DNA from: Pseudomonadota bacterium
GTDB lineage: Bacteria > Desulfobacterota > Syntrophorhabdia > Syntrophorhabdales > Syntrophorhabdaceae
Direction: 5' to 3'
Assembly: GCA_026388255.1 (NCBI GenBank)
Contig: JAPLKC010000089.1
Span: 62,001-126,000 of the forward strand
Length of the DNA: 64,000 nt
Part shown: positions 55,778 through 64,000 of the stretch, piece by piece
How positions within the stretch are numbered: position 1 is the first letter of the stretch
Layout of the letters: each line of letters opens with the position of its first letter
Program-made: the position numbers and the translations under genes
Notes under the pieces: model-generated
Databases searched by the model: none
The model's input: only the letters and a program-made list of their open reading frames with translations
Told to the model about the DNA's origin: nothing

Positions 55778-56335
55778 TTGTTTTTATTGTGCGGTCTTGG
55801 AAACAAAGGCTCTGAATATCAATATACAAGGCATAATATCGGCTATCTTGTAATAGACCGGTTTTCGGAAAAATTCCACATCCCGGTAAAAAAGAAAGTC
55901 TGTGGTTGCAGGATAGGCATGCATGAAAATGTGGTCATCGCAAAACCGGACACTTTTATGAATATCTCAGGCGCACCTGTTTCATCTCTTGCAGGGAAAA
56001 TGGGTATAACGCCTGAGGATCTCATCCTCATTCACGACGACCTTGATATGGAATTCGGTAAAATCAGGATAAAACTGAACGGGGGAGACGGTGGACACAG
56101 AGGCGTCAGATCCGTTGCCGATGCCCTGCAATCAAAACTTTTTTACAGGGTAAAAATCGGGATCGGCAGAAATCCGCTTATGGAGCCGGAAGACTATGTG
56201 CTTTCCGTTTTCAGGAAAGAAGAAAGGGAAATACTGATAGAATCTTTAGATAGAGCGGCAGATGCAATACATACGTTTATCTTTGAAAGTAAAGAAAAGG
56301 CGATGAGTATGTATAACAAGAAAGATACATTGTAA
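55778..56335 (+). CDS. pth: Peptidyl-tRNA hydrolase
   Basis: The 185-residue enzyme has LCGLGNKGSEYQYTRHNIGYLVID, the catalytic His in TRHNIG, KPDTFMNISG, HDDLDMEFG and GGDGGHRGVRS. It recycles stalled peptidyl-tRNA. The start is TTG at 55778, chosen because the homology begins right there (FLLCGLGN). Confidence 0.95.
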   Translation: MFLLCGLGNKGSEYQYTRHNIGYLVIDRFSEKFHIPVKKKVCGCRIGMHENVVIAKPDTFMNISGAPVSSLAGKMGITPEDLILIHDDLDMEFGKIRIKLNGGDGGHRGVRSVADALQSKLFYRVKIGIGRNPLMEPEDYVLSVFRKEEREILIESLDRAADAIHTFIFESKEKAMSMYNKKDTL

Positions 56336-56385
56336 TATCATGTTGCCTACATTTGCCCATCTTTGATTTGTAATTGGAATAATGA

Positions 56386-58923
56386 TCATCTATCCAACAC
56401 TTCCCTGACCTTCAGCAATAGCTCATCAGGTGATAACGGCTTTGAAATGAAGTCAACTGCTTCATCATGAATACCTTTTTCGAGGACAACATCACCGGTA
56501 TACCCGCTGGTAAAAAGAACTTTGATATGTGATTTAATCTTCCTTATCTCCTCATATACCTCTTTCCCATTCTTCCTGGGCATAACTACATCGAGGATGA
56601 GGAGGACTACCGAATCTTTATGTTCCATAAAAGTCTTTATGGCATCCTCCCCGTCTATAGATTCAATAACTGTATATCCTTTGCTATGTAATATTTTTCT
56701 TATGAGCACCCTTATGTCAAGATTATCTTCTGCAATAAGGATTGTCTCTGTCCCGCCTTTTACATCCAAGGGAGCACGTTCTATTTCTTCAGCTCCATTC
56801 TTTATTCTTGGAAGGTATATCTGGAAGGTTGTTCCTTTATTTAGTTCACTGTATGCATTTATATACCCGTTGTGCTGTTTGACGATGCCATAAACCATAG
56901 AGAGGCCAAGACCCGTTCCCTTCCCCACTTCTTTGGTGGTAAAGAAGGGCTCAAAGATCTTTTCTCTCGTCTTTTCATCCATCCCGCAACCCGTATCGGT
57001 TACAGAGATCAAGGCATATTTACCAGGTTCAGCAAACCGGTAAATTTTTACAAATTCATTATCCAATTCAACTCCGCTTGCCTCTATAACAAGTCTCCCA
57101 CCTTTTGGCATGGCATCACGTGCATTTGCAGCAAGGTTCATTAATACCTGGTCTATTTGTGTTACGTCTGCCATAATGGTAAGATCTGGATCGGCAAGGA
57201 CAACATGGAATTCTATGTCTTCTGTAACGAGTCTTCTCAGAAGTTTCTCCATCCCTTTTAAAATATTATTAAGTGTATGGGGTTTAAGTGCAATTACCTG
57301 TTTCCTGCTGAAGGCAAGAAGACTCTGAGTAAGGTTGGCTGCCTTTTGTGAAGATACGAGGATCTGCTCTACATATAGTTTCTCCGGGTTATCATCTCCC
57401 ATTTTCATCTTCAAGAGACTTCCGTAGCCAATTATTGTTGTGAGGATGTTATTGAAATCATGGGCTATGCCGCCTGCAAGGGTACCTATGGCTTCCATCT
57501 TCTGGCCTTGGCGGAGCTGATTTTCAAGGTGTTTACGTTCAGTGATATTTTCGGCTGTTGTTTCGTAATAAAGTGTTGTACCCATGTTATCAAGGATTGC
57601 CCTGGCATTCATGGAGGACCACAGTTTGCTTCCATCTTTGCGGAGATGCTCTGCTTCAAAGCCTTGAACAAATCCATGGGCGTCCAAAATTTCTTTAAAT
57701 AGTTCACGGTCCTCCGGGTTAACATATATTTGATGTGATATGTCGGTAACCAAGGCTTTCATTTCCTCAGGCGATGCATAACCGTACATCCTGGCGCCGG
57801 TAGGATTGATACTTAAATAATGCCCATCCGGAGAAGTCTGAAAAATCCCCATAACAGCATTCTCAAAGATATTGCGGTATCTCTCTTCACTCTTTCTCAG
57901 AGCTTCCTCTGTCTTTCGTCTCCGTTCAACTTCCTGAACCAGAATCCGGGTTCTTAACAATATGTAGAATAAAAACCCCATACCAATCATTAAAAAGACA
58001 GCGATCAGCATAAACTTGTTCCTTAAACCCTGTAGAGCGCCCAAAAATTCATCTTCAGGCGTAGCAACTACAATGGACCAGAAGTTATTTCCCAAGCGGA
58101 TGGGCATGAACACAGCCTGTTTTGTTATTTTACTGACGACATCTCCCCGTATTCGATCAAACCGGTAGGTCGCTACACCCTGTTCGCCCCGTATCATTTT
58201 TTCCGCCATGGCAAGGATGTCGGGGAAATCCCGGCAATTGTCAAAAACAGAGTTGCCGACATGACCCGGAACCGGGCAGGAAAGCTCAATGCCGCTCTTG
58301 TCGATAACCCAGGCATAACCATCCTGGCCGATACGAATATCCTCAACATAACGCTTAGCTAAGAAATAGGATGGAAGGAGCAGTGATATAGAGCCATCAA
58401 AGGAACCTTTTTTGAAAACAGGGACATGAACGATTATCGTCTTGAAACCCCGCCTATTGGTAAAAACGTCGCTCACTACGATTTGCTGGGTACGTTTAAC
58501 TTCCTGGAAATCCTCAATCCTGGTCACAGACTTATGGATCACTTTAGGGTCGTAAGGCTCTGAGTGGAGAATCCGTCCCTGGCTGTCGATTCGAGTGATA
58601 ATGCTTATATGCTCCGAGTGTAACGAATAATACTCGCGCATCATCCTTTTCCCGGTCTCATCAAAGTCAATAATATGTCTATTTTTCGCCAGATATTGCA
58701 ACATTGCAATATGGTCATTGAAGAAAATCTCAATCCCCTTGGCAGCCTGCTTAGCGTGGACCATTTGCCTGGCATTGAGATTCTTGAGCATTTCCCGCTT
58801 GACGTTCTCATATGTCACATATAGCAGAATATTGCTGACAACTATGAAAATAACTAAAATGACAATATATTTTACGTAACTTATAATAATATTGCCTGCT
58901 GCCCTTTCCTTCACTCCTCGCAT
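56386..58923 (-). CDS. Membrane hybrid sensor histidine kinase with extracytoplasmic Cache-like sensor
   Basis: An N-terminal helix ([18 protein letters not shown]) and a second helix near residues 300-325 ([19 protein letters not shown]) bracket a periplasmic sensor of about 260 residues, dCache-like (with [11 protein letters not shown]). A PAS/PAC module, the kinase core ([40 protein letters not shown]) and a receiver with Asp in [11 protein letters not shown] follow. I use the ATG at 58923; a GTG nine bases later has better spacing from AAGGAG. The core is close to that of the kinase at 21.4 kb, so the two are paralogues. Confidence 0.88.
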   Translation of the reverse strand: MRGVKERAAGNIIISYVKYIVILVIFIVVSNILLYVTYENVKREMLKNLNARQMVHAKQAAKGIEIFFNDHIAMLQYLAKNRHIIDFDETGKRMMREYYSLHSEHISIITRIDSQGRILHSEPYDPKVIHKSVTRIEDFQEVKRTQQIVVSDVFTNRRGFKTIIVHVPVFKKGSFDGSISLLLPSYFLAKRYVEDIRIGQDGYAWVIDKSGIELSCPVPGHVGNSVFDNCRDFPDILAMAEKMIRGEQGVATYRFDRIRGDVVSKITKQAVFMPIRLGNNFWSIVVATPEDEFLGALQGLRNKFMLIAVFLMIGMGFLFYILLRTRILVQEVERRRKTEEALRKSEERYRNIFENAVMGIFQTSPDGHYLSINPTGARMYGYASPEEMKALVTDISHQIYVNPEDRELFKEILDAHGFVQGFEAEHLRKDGSKLWSSMNARAILDNMGTTLYYETTAENITERKHLENQLRQGQKMEAIGTLAGGIAHDFNNILTTIIGYGSLLKMKMGDDNPEKLYVEQILVSSQKAANLTQSLLAFSRKQVIALKPHTLNNILKGMEKLLRRLVTEDIEFHVVLADPDLTIMADVTQIDQVLMNLAANARDAMPKGGRLVIEASGVELDNEFVKIYRFAEPGKYALISVTDTGCGMDEKTREKIFEPFFTTKEVGKGTGLGLSMVYGIVKQHNGYINAYSELNKGTTFQIYLPRIKNGAEEIERAPLDVKGGTETILIAEDNLDIRVLIRKILHSKGYTVIESIDGEDAIKTFMEHKDSVVLLILDVVMPRKNGKEVYEEIRKIKSHIKVLFTSGYTGDVVLEKGIHDEAVDFISKPLSPDELLLKVREVLDR

Positions 58924-59105
58924 CTCCTTGCTGTTTTTAAACCCTATGTCCGAAGTAGCCGGGTACCCGCAAAAAGGGTGTTGACTGTACATCCTTACGG
59001 CAATATCCGCAGAGCGGGCGTACCGACCTGCTCATACATAATTATATCACATGTTGATAACTTTTGGGAGATGCGGTTGCAATATTTGCATACCGCAAAC
59101 AACTC

Positions 59106-59297
59106 TTATTCAACAGAATCGGGAAAGATTATTCTGATTGCCTCAACAGGACATTCGGCAGCACAGAAGCCGCACTCTTCGCATAGCTCTTCCTGAATTC
59201 GAACTTTTTCATCTTCTAAAAAAAGGGCCAGCGGCGGACAAACTTCTACGCATGCGCCGCAACCCGTACATGAAGTTTTTTCAATAACCGGTATCAT
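59106..59297 (-). CDS. 2[4Fe-4S] ferredoxin
   Basis: The 63-residue protein has two cluster motifs, CTGCGACVEVCPP and CEECGFCAAECPVEA. It lies two bases after the FadH-like flavoenzyme gene, making it the likely electron partner of that enzyme. Confidence 0.93.
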   Translation of the reverse strand: MIPVIEKTSCTGCGACVEVCPPLALFLEDEKVRIQEELCEECGFCAAECPVEAIRIIFPDSVE

Positions 59298-59299
59298 AA

Positions 59300-61240
59300 C
59301 TATATCTCCATTCCAAGACGATAACCATCGTGTATAGCGTTGAGCAGCCTTCTCGGCTTTTTTGCATCACCGATAAAATAGACCTCTTTTTTACCTTTAT
59401 CCAGAATATTGCTCCAGCCTGATGCAATATTCCTCTGCGCTATAACAATGCTGTCAAACCCTATCGTCTTGACTTCTCCCTTAACTGTAATACTCAATTC
59501 ATTCTCGTTTACTGCCGTGACTTTTGAGTTCAACATGATATTCGCCTTTTTCTTTTTTAATAATTGTATGTACTGCCACAGATAAAAGGGATTCACATCA
59601 CGACCAAGCTTGCCGCTGCTTTCTACAATCGTAATATTGTATTCCCCGTTTTTTAAAAGATAAATTGCCGTGCCAAGCCCCGCACCTTCGCCGCCAATAA
59701 TTGCTACGCGTCTCCCAGGCATTATCCCTTTTTCCATAATGTCATTCGGGGTTAATGTTTTTATCGAAAACAATGCGGCAGGTATGTTAATATCAGCGCC
59801 TGCAGCAATTATGACTGTGTCTGCATCGCTTTCATCAAACATTCGAGAGGTAAATTCAACACCAAGCCTTATATCAACACCGTTACGCCGGCATTCGCCT
59901 TCAAGATATCTGACCGGCCTCATCAATTCTATTGCTCCTTCATCAACCTTTGATGCAAGTATTATACTCCCGCCCAAGTAATCGCCCTTCTCGTAGAGCG
60001 TAACTTTATGACCTCTTTTTGCCGCCACAGCAGCGCACTGCAATCCTGCCGGCCCTCCTCCGATAATAATGATATTCTTCCTCTTTTCTACAGAGGCAAA
60101 ACCGTAGTATCCCCATTTGTCTTCATTTTCATGACCCAAGGACGGTCTTACAGAGCACATAATGGGCTGGTGAAAATAAAGGCGTGAAAAGCAGACATTG
60201 CAGGCAATACAGGGAATAATCTCATCCTCCCTGCCCTCTTCAGCCTTCCGGGTGATTTCGGGGTCGGCGATCATGGGACGGCACGCCTCCCAGAAGTCAA
60301 TTTTGCCTTCAGCAATTGCCCGCTCCGGTATCTCCGGCAGAAACTGGCGGAAAGCCATCATGACCGGGACATTTACCACCTTCTTTATTGTCTCAGCCAC
60401 ATAGAGCCAATGCCCCATAGGCACATCCCTTGTGATTACCGATTGGGAAGACTCGTGCCAGCCTATAGTTACACTCAGGTAATCCGCCCCGGCCTCTGCT
60501 GCAAGGCGAAAGCTCTCTATGCTCTCTTCGACGGCATTCCCTCCCCGGTCATCAAGAAGCTCAAGACCACATAAACGGATGCCTACAGGCACGGCACTGC
60601 CCACTTCCGCTTTGACACCCTGTATAATTTCCATCATAAGGCGGCATCTGGCCCGTATATCACCACAGTACTCGTCCTGTCGTTTATTTGTGTAGCGTGA
60701 AATAAATGTAGAGATGAGGTAGCCCACTATACCAGACAGCTCTATTATGTCGTAGCCTGCTTTCACTGCCCTTCGTGCAGCCTTTATATGGTCATTTACC
60801 GATTCTTTTATCTCTTTTGCCGTAATTTCTCTCGGAGCTTTAAAATATGACAGTTTCTGAGGCACAATTGACGGCATGAGACAATAATCAAGGTCTACGC
60901 CCCCTTCCCTTCCGCAATGCAAAATCTGAATGCAGGATAATGCCCCGTTGTCCTTAATAACTTCGGCAATCCGTGCAAGTCCTGGTATAAAACGGTCATC
61001 GTCAATGCTCATCATACCCTTAAAGCCCTTACCCTCTCCTTTTGAGTCCGGATATGCGCCCTGGGTAGTTACAATCCCTGCTCCGCCTTTTGCCTGCGCC
61101 TCCATGTATGCCACTTCCCTATCGGAGACATAACCGTCGCCGTAATTGAAATTTGTCTCGGTTGCAGCATATTTAATACGGTTCTTTATTATAAGGGGCC
61201 CGATGCGTCCCAATGAAAAAATATGGGGGTATTTCTCCAT
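59300..61240 (-). CDS. 2,4-dienoyl-CoA reductase-like flavoenzyme (old yellow enzyme family, FMN/FeS/FAD)
   Basis: The 646-residue protein has an N-terminal FMN TIM barrel (IKNRIKYAATETNF, QILHCGREG), an iron-sulfur motif CIACNVC with a further Cys in QPIMCSV, and a C-terminal FAD/NAD domain (IIGGGPAGLQCAAVAAKRG; AIIGGEGAGLGTAIYLL). Such enzymes reduce enoate or dienoyl-CoA double bonds, consistent with acyl-CoA dehydrogenase elsewhere in the window. The exact substrate is open. Confidence 0.88.
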   Translation of the reverse strand: MEKYPHIFSLGRIGPLIIKNRIKYAATETNFNYGDGYVSDREVAYMEAQAKGGAGIVTTQGAYPDSKGEGKGFKGMMSIDDDRFIPGLARIAEVIKDNGALSCIQILHCGREGGVDLDYCLMPSIVPQKLSYFKAPREITAKEIKESVNDHIKAARRAVKAGYDIIELSGIVGYLISTFISRYTNKRQDEYCGDIRARCRLMMEIIQGVKAEVGSAVPVGIRLCGLELLDDRGGNAVEESIESFRLAAEAGADYLSVTIGWHESSQSVITRDVPMGHWLYVAETIKKVVNVPVMMAFRQFLPEIPERAIAEGKIDFWEACRPMIADPEITRKAEEGREDEIIPCIACNVCFSRLYFHQPIMCSVRPSLGHENEDKWGYYGFASVEKRKNIIIIGGGPAGLQCAAVAAKRGHKVTLYEKGDYLGGSIILASKVDEGAIELMRPVRYLEGECRRNGVDIRLGVEFTSRMFDESDADTVIIAAGADINIPAALFSIKTLTPNDIMEKGIMPGRRVAIIGGEGAGLGTAIYLLKNGEYNITIVESSGKLGRDVNPFYLWQYIQLLKKKKANIMLNSKVTAVNENELSITVKGEVKTIGFDSIVIAQRNIASGWSNILDKGKKEVYFIGDAKKPRRLLNAIHDGYRLGMEI

Positions 61241-61344
61241 GTGTTTTCCTTTTTATTTTATTCCGGCTTTCTGAATATTGCTTTATCATAGTGAGCATCT
61301 GGAAGTCAAGCAGCTCACAGAAACTCGTATCGTATCTTAACTGC

Positions 61345-61365
61345 AGTGAATAGTCGTTAGTGAAT
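61345..61365 (+). repeat. Heptamer array at the border of ParB-like copy 3
   Basis: AGTGAAT, AGTCGTT, AGTGAAT. The same three units, in the opposite orientation, border the right end of ParB-like unit 2, marking a shared element end. Confidence 0.7.
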
Positions 61366-61387
61366 AGCGTTTCTCACACCTGAGGGG

Positions 61388-62124
61388 GTCTTTTCTTGCC
61401 ATATAGGATCATAGGCACCTGTTGTTGTACAAAACACAAAAAAACTGTAGTTCATCAAGGAGTTTTTCAATGTCTTCTCTTATGTATGTTCCAAGGCCTT
61501 TTTCAAAAGTTGCCTTCATGGATACAAGACCTTTAACCTGTTTTTTAGCGGGCATGGGCTTCTTATTAGCAGGGTCAGGTTTGACATTTTTGTATGCGAT
61601 GAACATTCTTCCCAGTATGGTATTAGTTACAGGCGTCTTCATGACAGCATCGAATATTTTTATACGATCAGGGCATTCGAGTTTTGCAGCAAAAATATAC
61701 CCCTGGGAAACAGAGAGATTTCCTGCCTGAATTGCTGCCTGAATTTCAGGATGCAGTTTTAAAAGTGAAATTGTGCGATGCATCGTCTGTATTGATTTTG
61801 CAGAGATTTTAGAAATTGTTCTCACAGTGAGAACAATTTCCTCCGGGAGGGTTTCAGGCTTAAAATTATACCTTACTAACTCGCTCATCGCCCCGGCCAC
61901 ATCATACCCCTTATCAGGATGTTTTGCCTGGATATATAAAATTATGCCTTTCGCCTGATCCATGGGATTAAAGTCTTCACGCTGGAGATTCTCTGTAAGT
62001 TGAAGGGCTATGATCTCATCTATTTCCCTGCCTGCTTCTATAACCCGTATTGGTACGGATTCAAGTCCGAGTTGCCGGGAATGTACAGAAACTCAGGGTT
62101 TACACATGTCTTCTTCGTTGCCAT
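61388..62124 (-). pseudogene. ParB/Spo0J-like copy 3, internally deleted and frameshifted
   Basis: The gene starts normally at 62124 (MATKKTCVNPEFLYIP). It then jumps by deletion straight to the sequence for RQLGLESVPIRVIEAG, losing about 60 codons that include the GERR motif, and the frame is shifted at the joint. From MDQAKGI (61963) the rest reads in frame: helix-turn-helix (MHRTISLLKLHPEIQ) and C-domain. A second frameshift destroys the final GKKRP segment. An ATG at 61963 could yield a 184-residue DNA-binding remnant. Confidence 0.8.
61812..61840. promoter_or_regulatory. Perfect odd-symmetric palindrome in ParB-like copy 3
   Basis: GAAATTGTTCTCAC, one central base (A61826 on the plus strand), and the exact reverse complement (14-bp arms). 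It has the same position and centre as in the other copies, but three arm positions differ from copy 1, each with its matching change. Confidence 0.7.
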
Positions 62125-62177
62125 ATCGCCCTTTTTTTTATTAATATCGAAGCCTTACAGATACTCCGTATGACTGC

Positions 62178-62972
62178 TTAATGGTCAGACATGTGCATAG
62201 CAGCTTTTTGGAATATCTTTTCCATAATCATTTTGTTTTTTCTGATAAAACTGAATTTTAATATAAATTCAACCGGTTTTGGCATGTCAATAATATTTTG
62301 ATTTACTATTTTTTGAGTTTTATTTGAACATTTCCCATATTTTACCAGTTCTTCCCCTGCCTTAATAAATGCTTCATAGACAAACCTAATTTTTGGGTAT
62401 TTGGTTTCTTTTTCCTTATCTTTACCGTGTCCTACCAGCAAGCCTGATTTTCTTACTAAAATGCCTACTAAAGGAGCATCAAGAAATTTCGAAAAGGTTT
62501 TAAAATACGAGATAACATTTTTTGATGTTTCAGATTCAAAATTATCCTGACAGGTCAGAAGAACAAAAGGTTTGGAAATCAATTTTCTTTCTATATGATG
62601 AAAAAACAGTCCTGAATCTGACAATGCAAGTATTGATGAATCACCGGTTGACGTTACTCTATCCAGGAAGACTTTCATCAATCCGGTCATATTGAATATA
62701 TATATCGGCGTCGCATAAACAAGTATATCAGCGGTTCTCATAATATCAAACAGCTTGCCGACATCGTCTTTTTCATCATAAACACATTTCAGATAACTTT
62801 TTTGAGTATGACATACCCGGCAGCCCAGACAATGATTGATTCTTTGTTCGGCAAGAACTATTGACTCACATTGGGCGCCGGCATTTACGGCACCTTCAAA
62901 AAGTTTGTCAATGAGAAATTGTGTATATCCGTTCTTTCCACGATGACTTCCATTGATAGCAACTATTTTCAT
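62178..62972 (-). CDS. Flavodoxin-fold NAD(P)H reductase / iron-sulfur flavoprotein-like
   Basis: The 264-residue protein has the FMN loop INGSHRGKNGYTQF, a Cys cluster CLGCRVCHTQKSYLKC and YATPIYIFNMTGLMK. It resembles the protein at 43.8 kb but has a longer C-terminal tail with basic residues (LKFSFIRKNKM). It probably accepts electrons from ferredoxin-like donors. It is A/T-rich compared with its neighbours. Confidence 0.82.
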   Translation of the reverse strand: MKIVAINGSHRGKNGYTQFLIDKLFEGAVNAGAQCESIVLAEQRINHCLGCRVCHTQKSYLKCVYDEKDDVGKLFDIMRTADILVYATPIYIFNMTGLMKVFLDRVTSTGDSSILALSDSGLFFHHIERKLISKPFVLLTCQDNFESETSKNVISYFKTFSKFLDAPLVGILVRKSGLLVGHGKDKEKETKYPKIRFVYEAFIKAGEELVKYGKCSNKTQKIVNQNIIDMPKPVEFILKFSFIRKNKMIMEKIFQKAAMHMSDH

Positions 62973-63287
62973 ATTATTTCATCCTCTGACTTCTCAACTA
63001 CCTTCGCTTACCGTCAAATAATGGATACCAAAATGTTCCCGGGGAAGTCAAGAAAGTATTATAAATGTCTGTCGTCGTAAAATATCTGCTGCTGTGCGTT
63101 CCCGCGGGCGGTTATTGGAATCATACAGTTTATAAGGGAGCAAAAAGTGTTCCGGCATAGAATTGGTTAGGGCAACCACGTGATAGCACTAATAACCCCA
63201 AAGAGGAGTGGGATTCCAGGCTTGCAGCATATATATAGTTTCAGGGAGATTGAACAAGCAATAAAGACAACTTCTTAATGTTCTTTG

Positions 63288-64000
63288 CTATATGGTAAAA
63301 TTTATTGTGACTGACTGTAAATTTAGGTAGTTAGTATCAAAATCAAAATATATTTTCAACTTATATTGACCGGGGATACTATTTGAATTGAAATTTAATA
63401 TATCCGTTAATGCGCCCGGTTGTACCTGAAAACCCCAGTCATATCCATAAGGTACTTTTGCGCTCGATAGACCGGTACAGCCTGCCCCGCTGAATGTCGG
63501 TATACAAATTCCTCTATCTACTCCGGAACCGCTAAGATTTGGATTCGTCCCATCAGATGTATATGAATATCCTAAAATTCCCCCAAGATAAATATTCCGC
63601 AAACGATTACTTGTACTACCCCCATCTCTGTTCAGTTCAATATATTTTATATAAATCGAGTTATCGAAAAGGTTTGTCATGGGTATTGAAACACTTCTGC
63701 TAGCCAATTCTCCTCCGGGGCACGAAATAGTGTTGCAGTTGGCGTCTAAACATCCCTGTACCGGTTGCTGACAGGTAGCATCCACAATCGGAGTAATAAC
63801 CAAGCCACTCCCCTGTGAATAACCTGCAAATTTCTCAATTCTTACTTCTCTCTTTCCGACACCGCATTCGCCAGTTGATTTAAGGGCATAATTTGAAGTC
63901 GGCGGATTGCCAAGATATTGAACTGTGAACCTGCCCTCCCCAAAATTAATCGTTATTGCATTTCCAGGCGATAACGGGTTTGCAGGATTTAAAAAAGCCC
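63288..64000 (-). CDS. Secreted pilin-like/surface protein, 5' end outside window
   Basis: The frame is open to the window edge, so the N-terminus is missing. The visible 236 residues are rich in Gly, Ser, Asn and Thr, with several Cys in short motifs (CQQPVQGCLDANCNTISC). Upstream is a segment like NYALKSTGECGVGKREVRIE, typical of the C-terminal region of PilX-type minor pilin or pseudopilin proteins. No membrane segment is seen in this part. The assignment rests on composition and that segment, so it is tentative. Confidence 0.45.
   Translation of the reverse strand, partial: AFLNPANPLSPGNAITINFGEGRFTVQYLGNPPTSNYALKSTGECGVGKREVRIEKFAGYSQGSGLVITPIVDATCQQPVQGCLDANCNTISCPGGELASRSVSIPMTNLFDNSIYIKYIELNRDGGSTSNRLRNIYLGGILGYSYTSDGTNPNLSGSGVDRGICIPTFSGAGCTGLSSAKVPYGYDWGFQVQPGALTDILNFNSNSIPGQYKLKIYFDFDTNYLNLQSVTINFTI

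Overview
The window reads as a chromosomal segment of an anaerobic, Gram-negative bacterium, most like a deltaproteobacterial/Desulfobacterota lineage (Syntrophorhabdus-type is my guess from gene content, not a proven placement). Support: the rpsU-yqeY-mutS2-dnaG-rpoD operon, the ispE-spoVG-tRNA-Gln-prs-rplY-pth block, an ADP-forming acyl-CoA synthetase, an acyl-CoA dehydrogenase with EtfBA and FixCX, an old-yellow-enzyme/ferredoxin pair and three large hybrid PAS histidine kinases. The gene content fits acid or aromatic degradation with electron transfer through ETF and ferredoxin.

Layout. 0-4.3 kb: accessory genes (HEAT-repeat protein, small protein, UvrD-type helicase carrying an internal DnaQ-like exonuclease, pentapeptide-repeat protein). 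4.4-6.9 kb: two tandem units of a ParB-like gene, each with its own sigma-70 promoter and an inverted array of 7-bp repeats. 7-14.6 kb: EF-G, BirA, CoaX, a toxin-antitoxin patch (broken mqsA, hicBA), Lgt, a HAD phosphatase and a TraB-like protein. 14.8-24 kb: two hybrid sensor kinases around an ADP-forming acyl-CoA synthetase and an amidohydrolase. 24-28.9 kb: an unusual ABC transporter operon (STAS protein, permease fused to two substrate-binding domains, ATPase). 30.3-36.7 kb: macromolecular synthesis operon. 36.7-43.7 kb: acyl-CoA dehydrogenase, etfBA and fixCX, with etfBA separated from fixCX by about 1.4 kb of gene debris. 43.8-56.3 kb: flavoprotein, LOG, DUF72, ROK, a frameshifted TIGR04076-like gene, phosphohexomutase, radical SAM, RNase G, IspE, SpoVG, tRNA-Gln, Prs, L25, Pth. 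56.4-64 kb: third hybrid kinase, ferredoxin plus FadH-like flavoenzyme, a ruined third ParB copy, a flavodoxin-fold reductase and a partial surface/pilus-like protein.

Two non-obvious systems stand out. First, four ParB-like copies or fragments all carry, just before the codons for the helix-turn-helix, an odd-symmetric palindrome with the same centre (CAC-T-GTG) but different arms. Each arm change is matched in the opposite arm, so the symmetry is kept while the sequence changes. Second, many intergenic stretches, and one coding region, are built of degenerate heptanucleotide arrays of several unrelated sequences, often as two facing arms. Several genes (mqsA, a DUF4258 gene, a TIGR04076-like gene, ParB copies) are disrupted by single stops, frameshifts or deletions.
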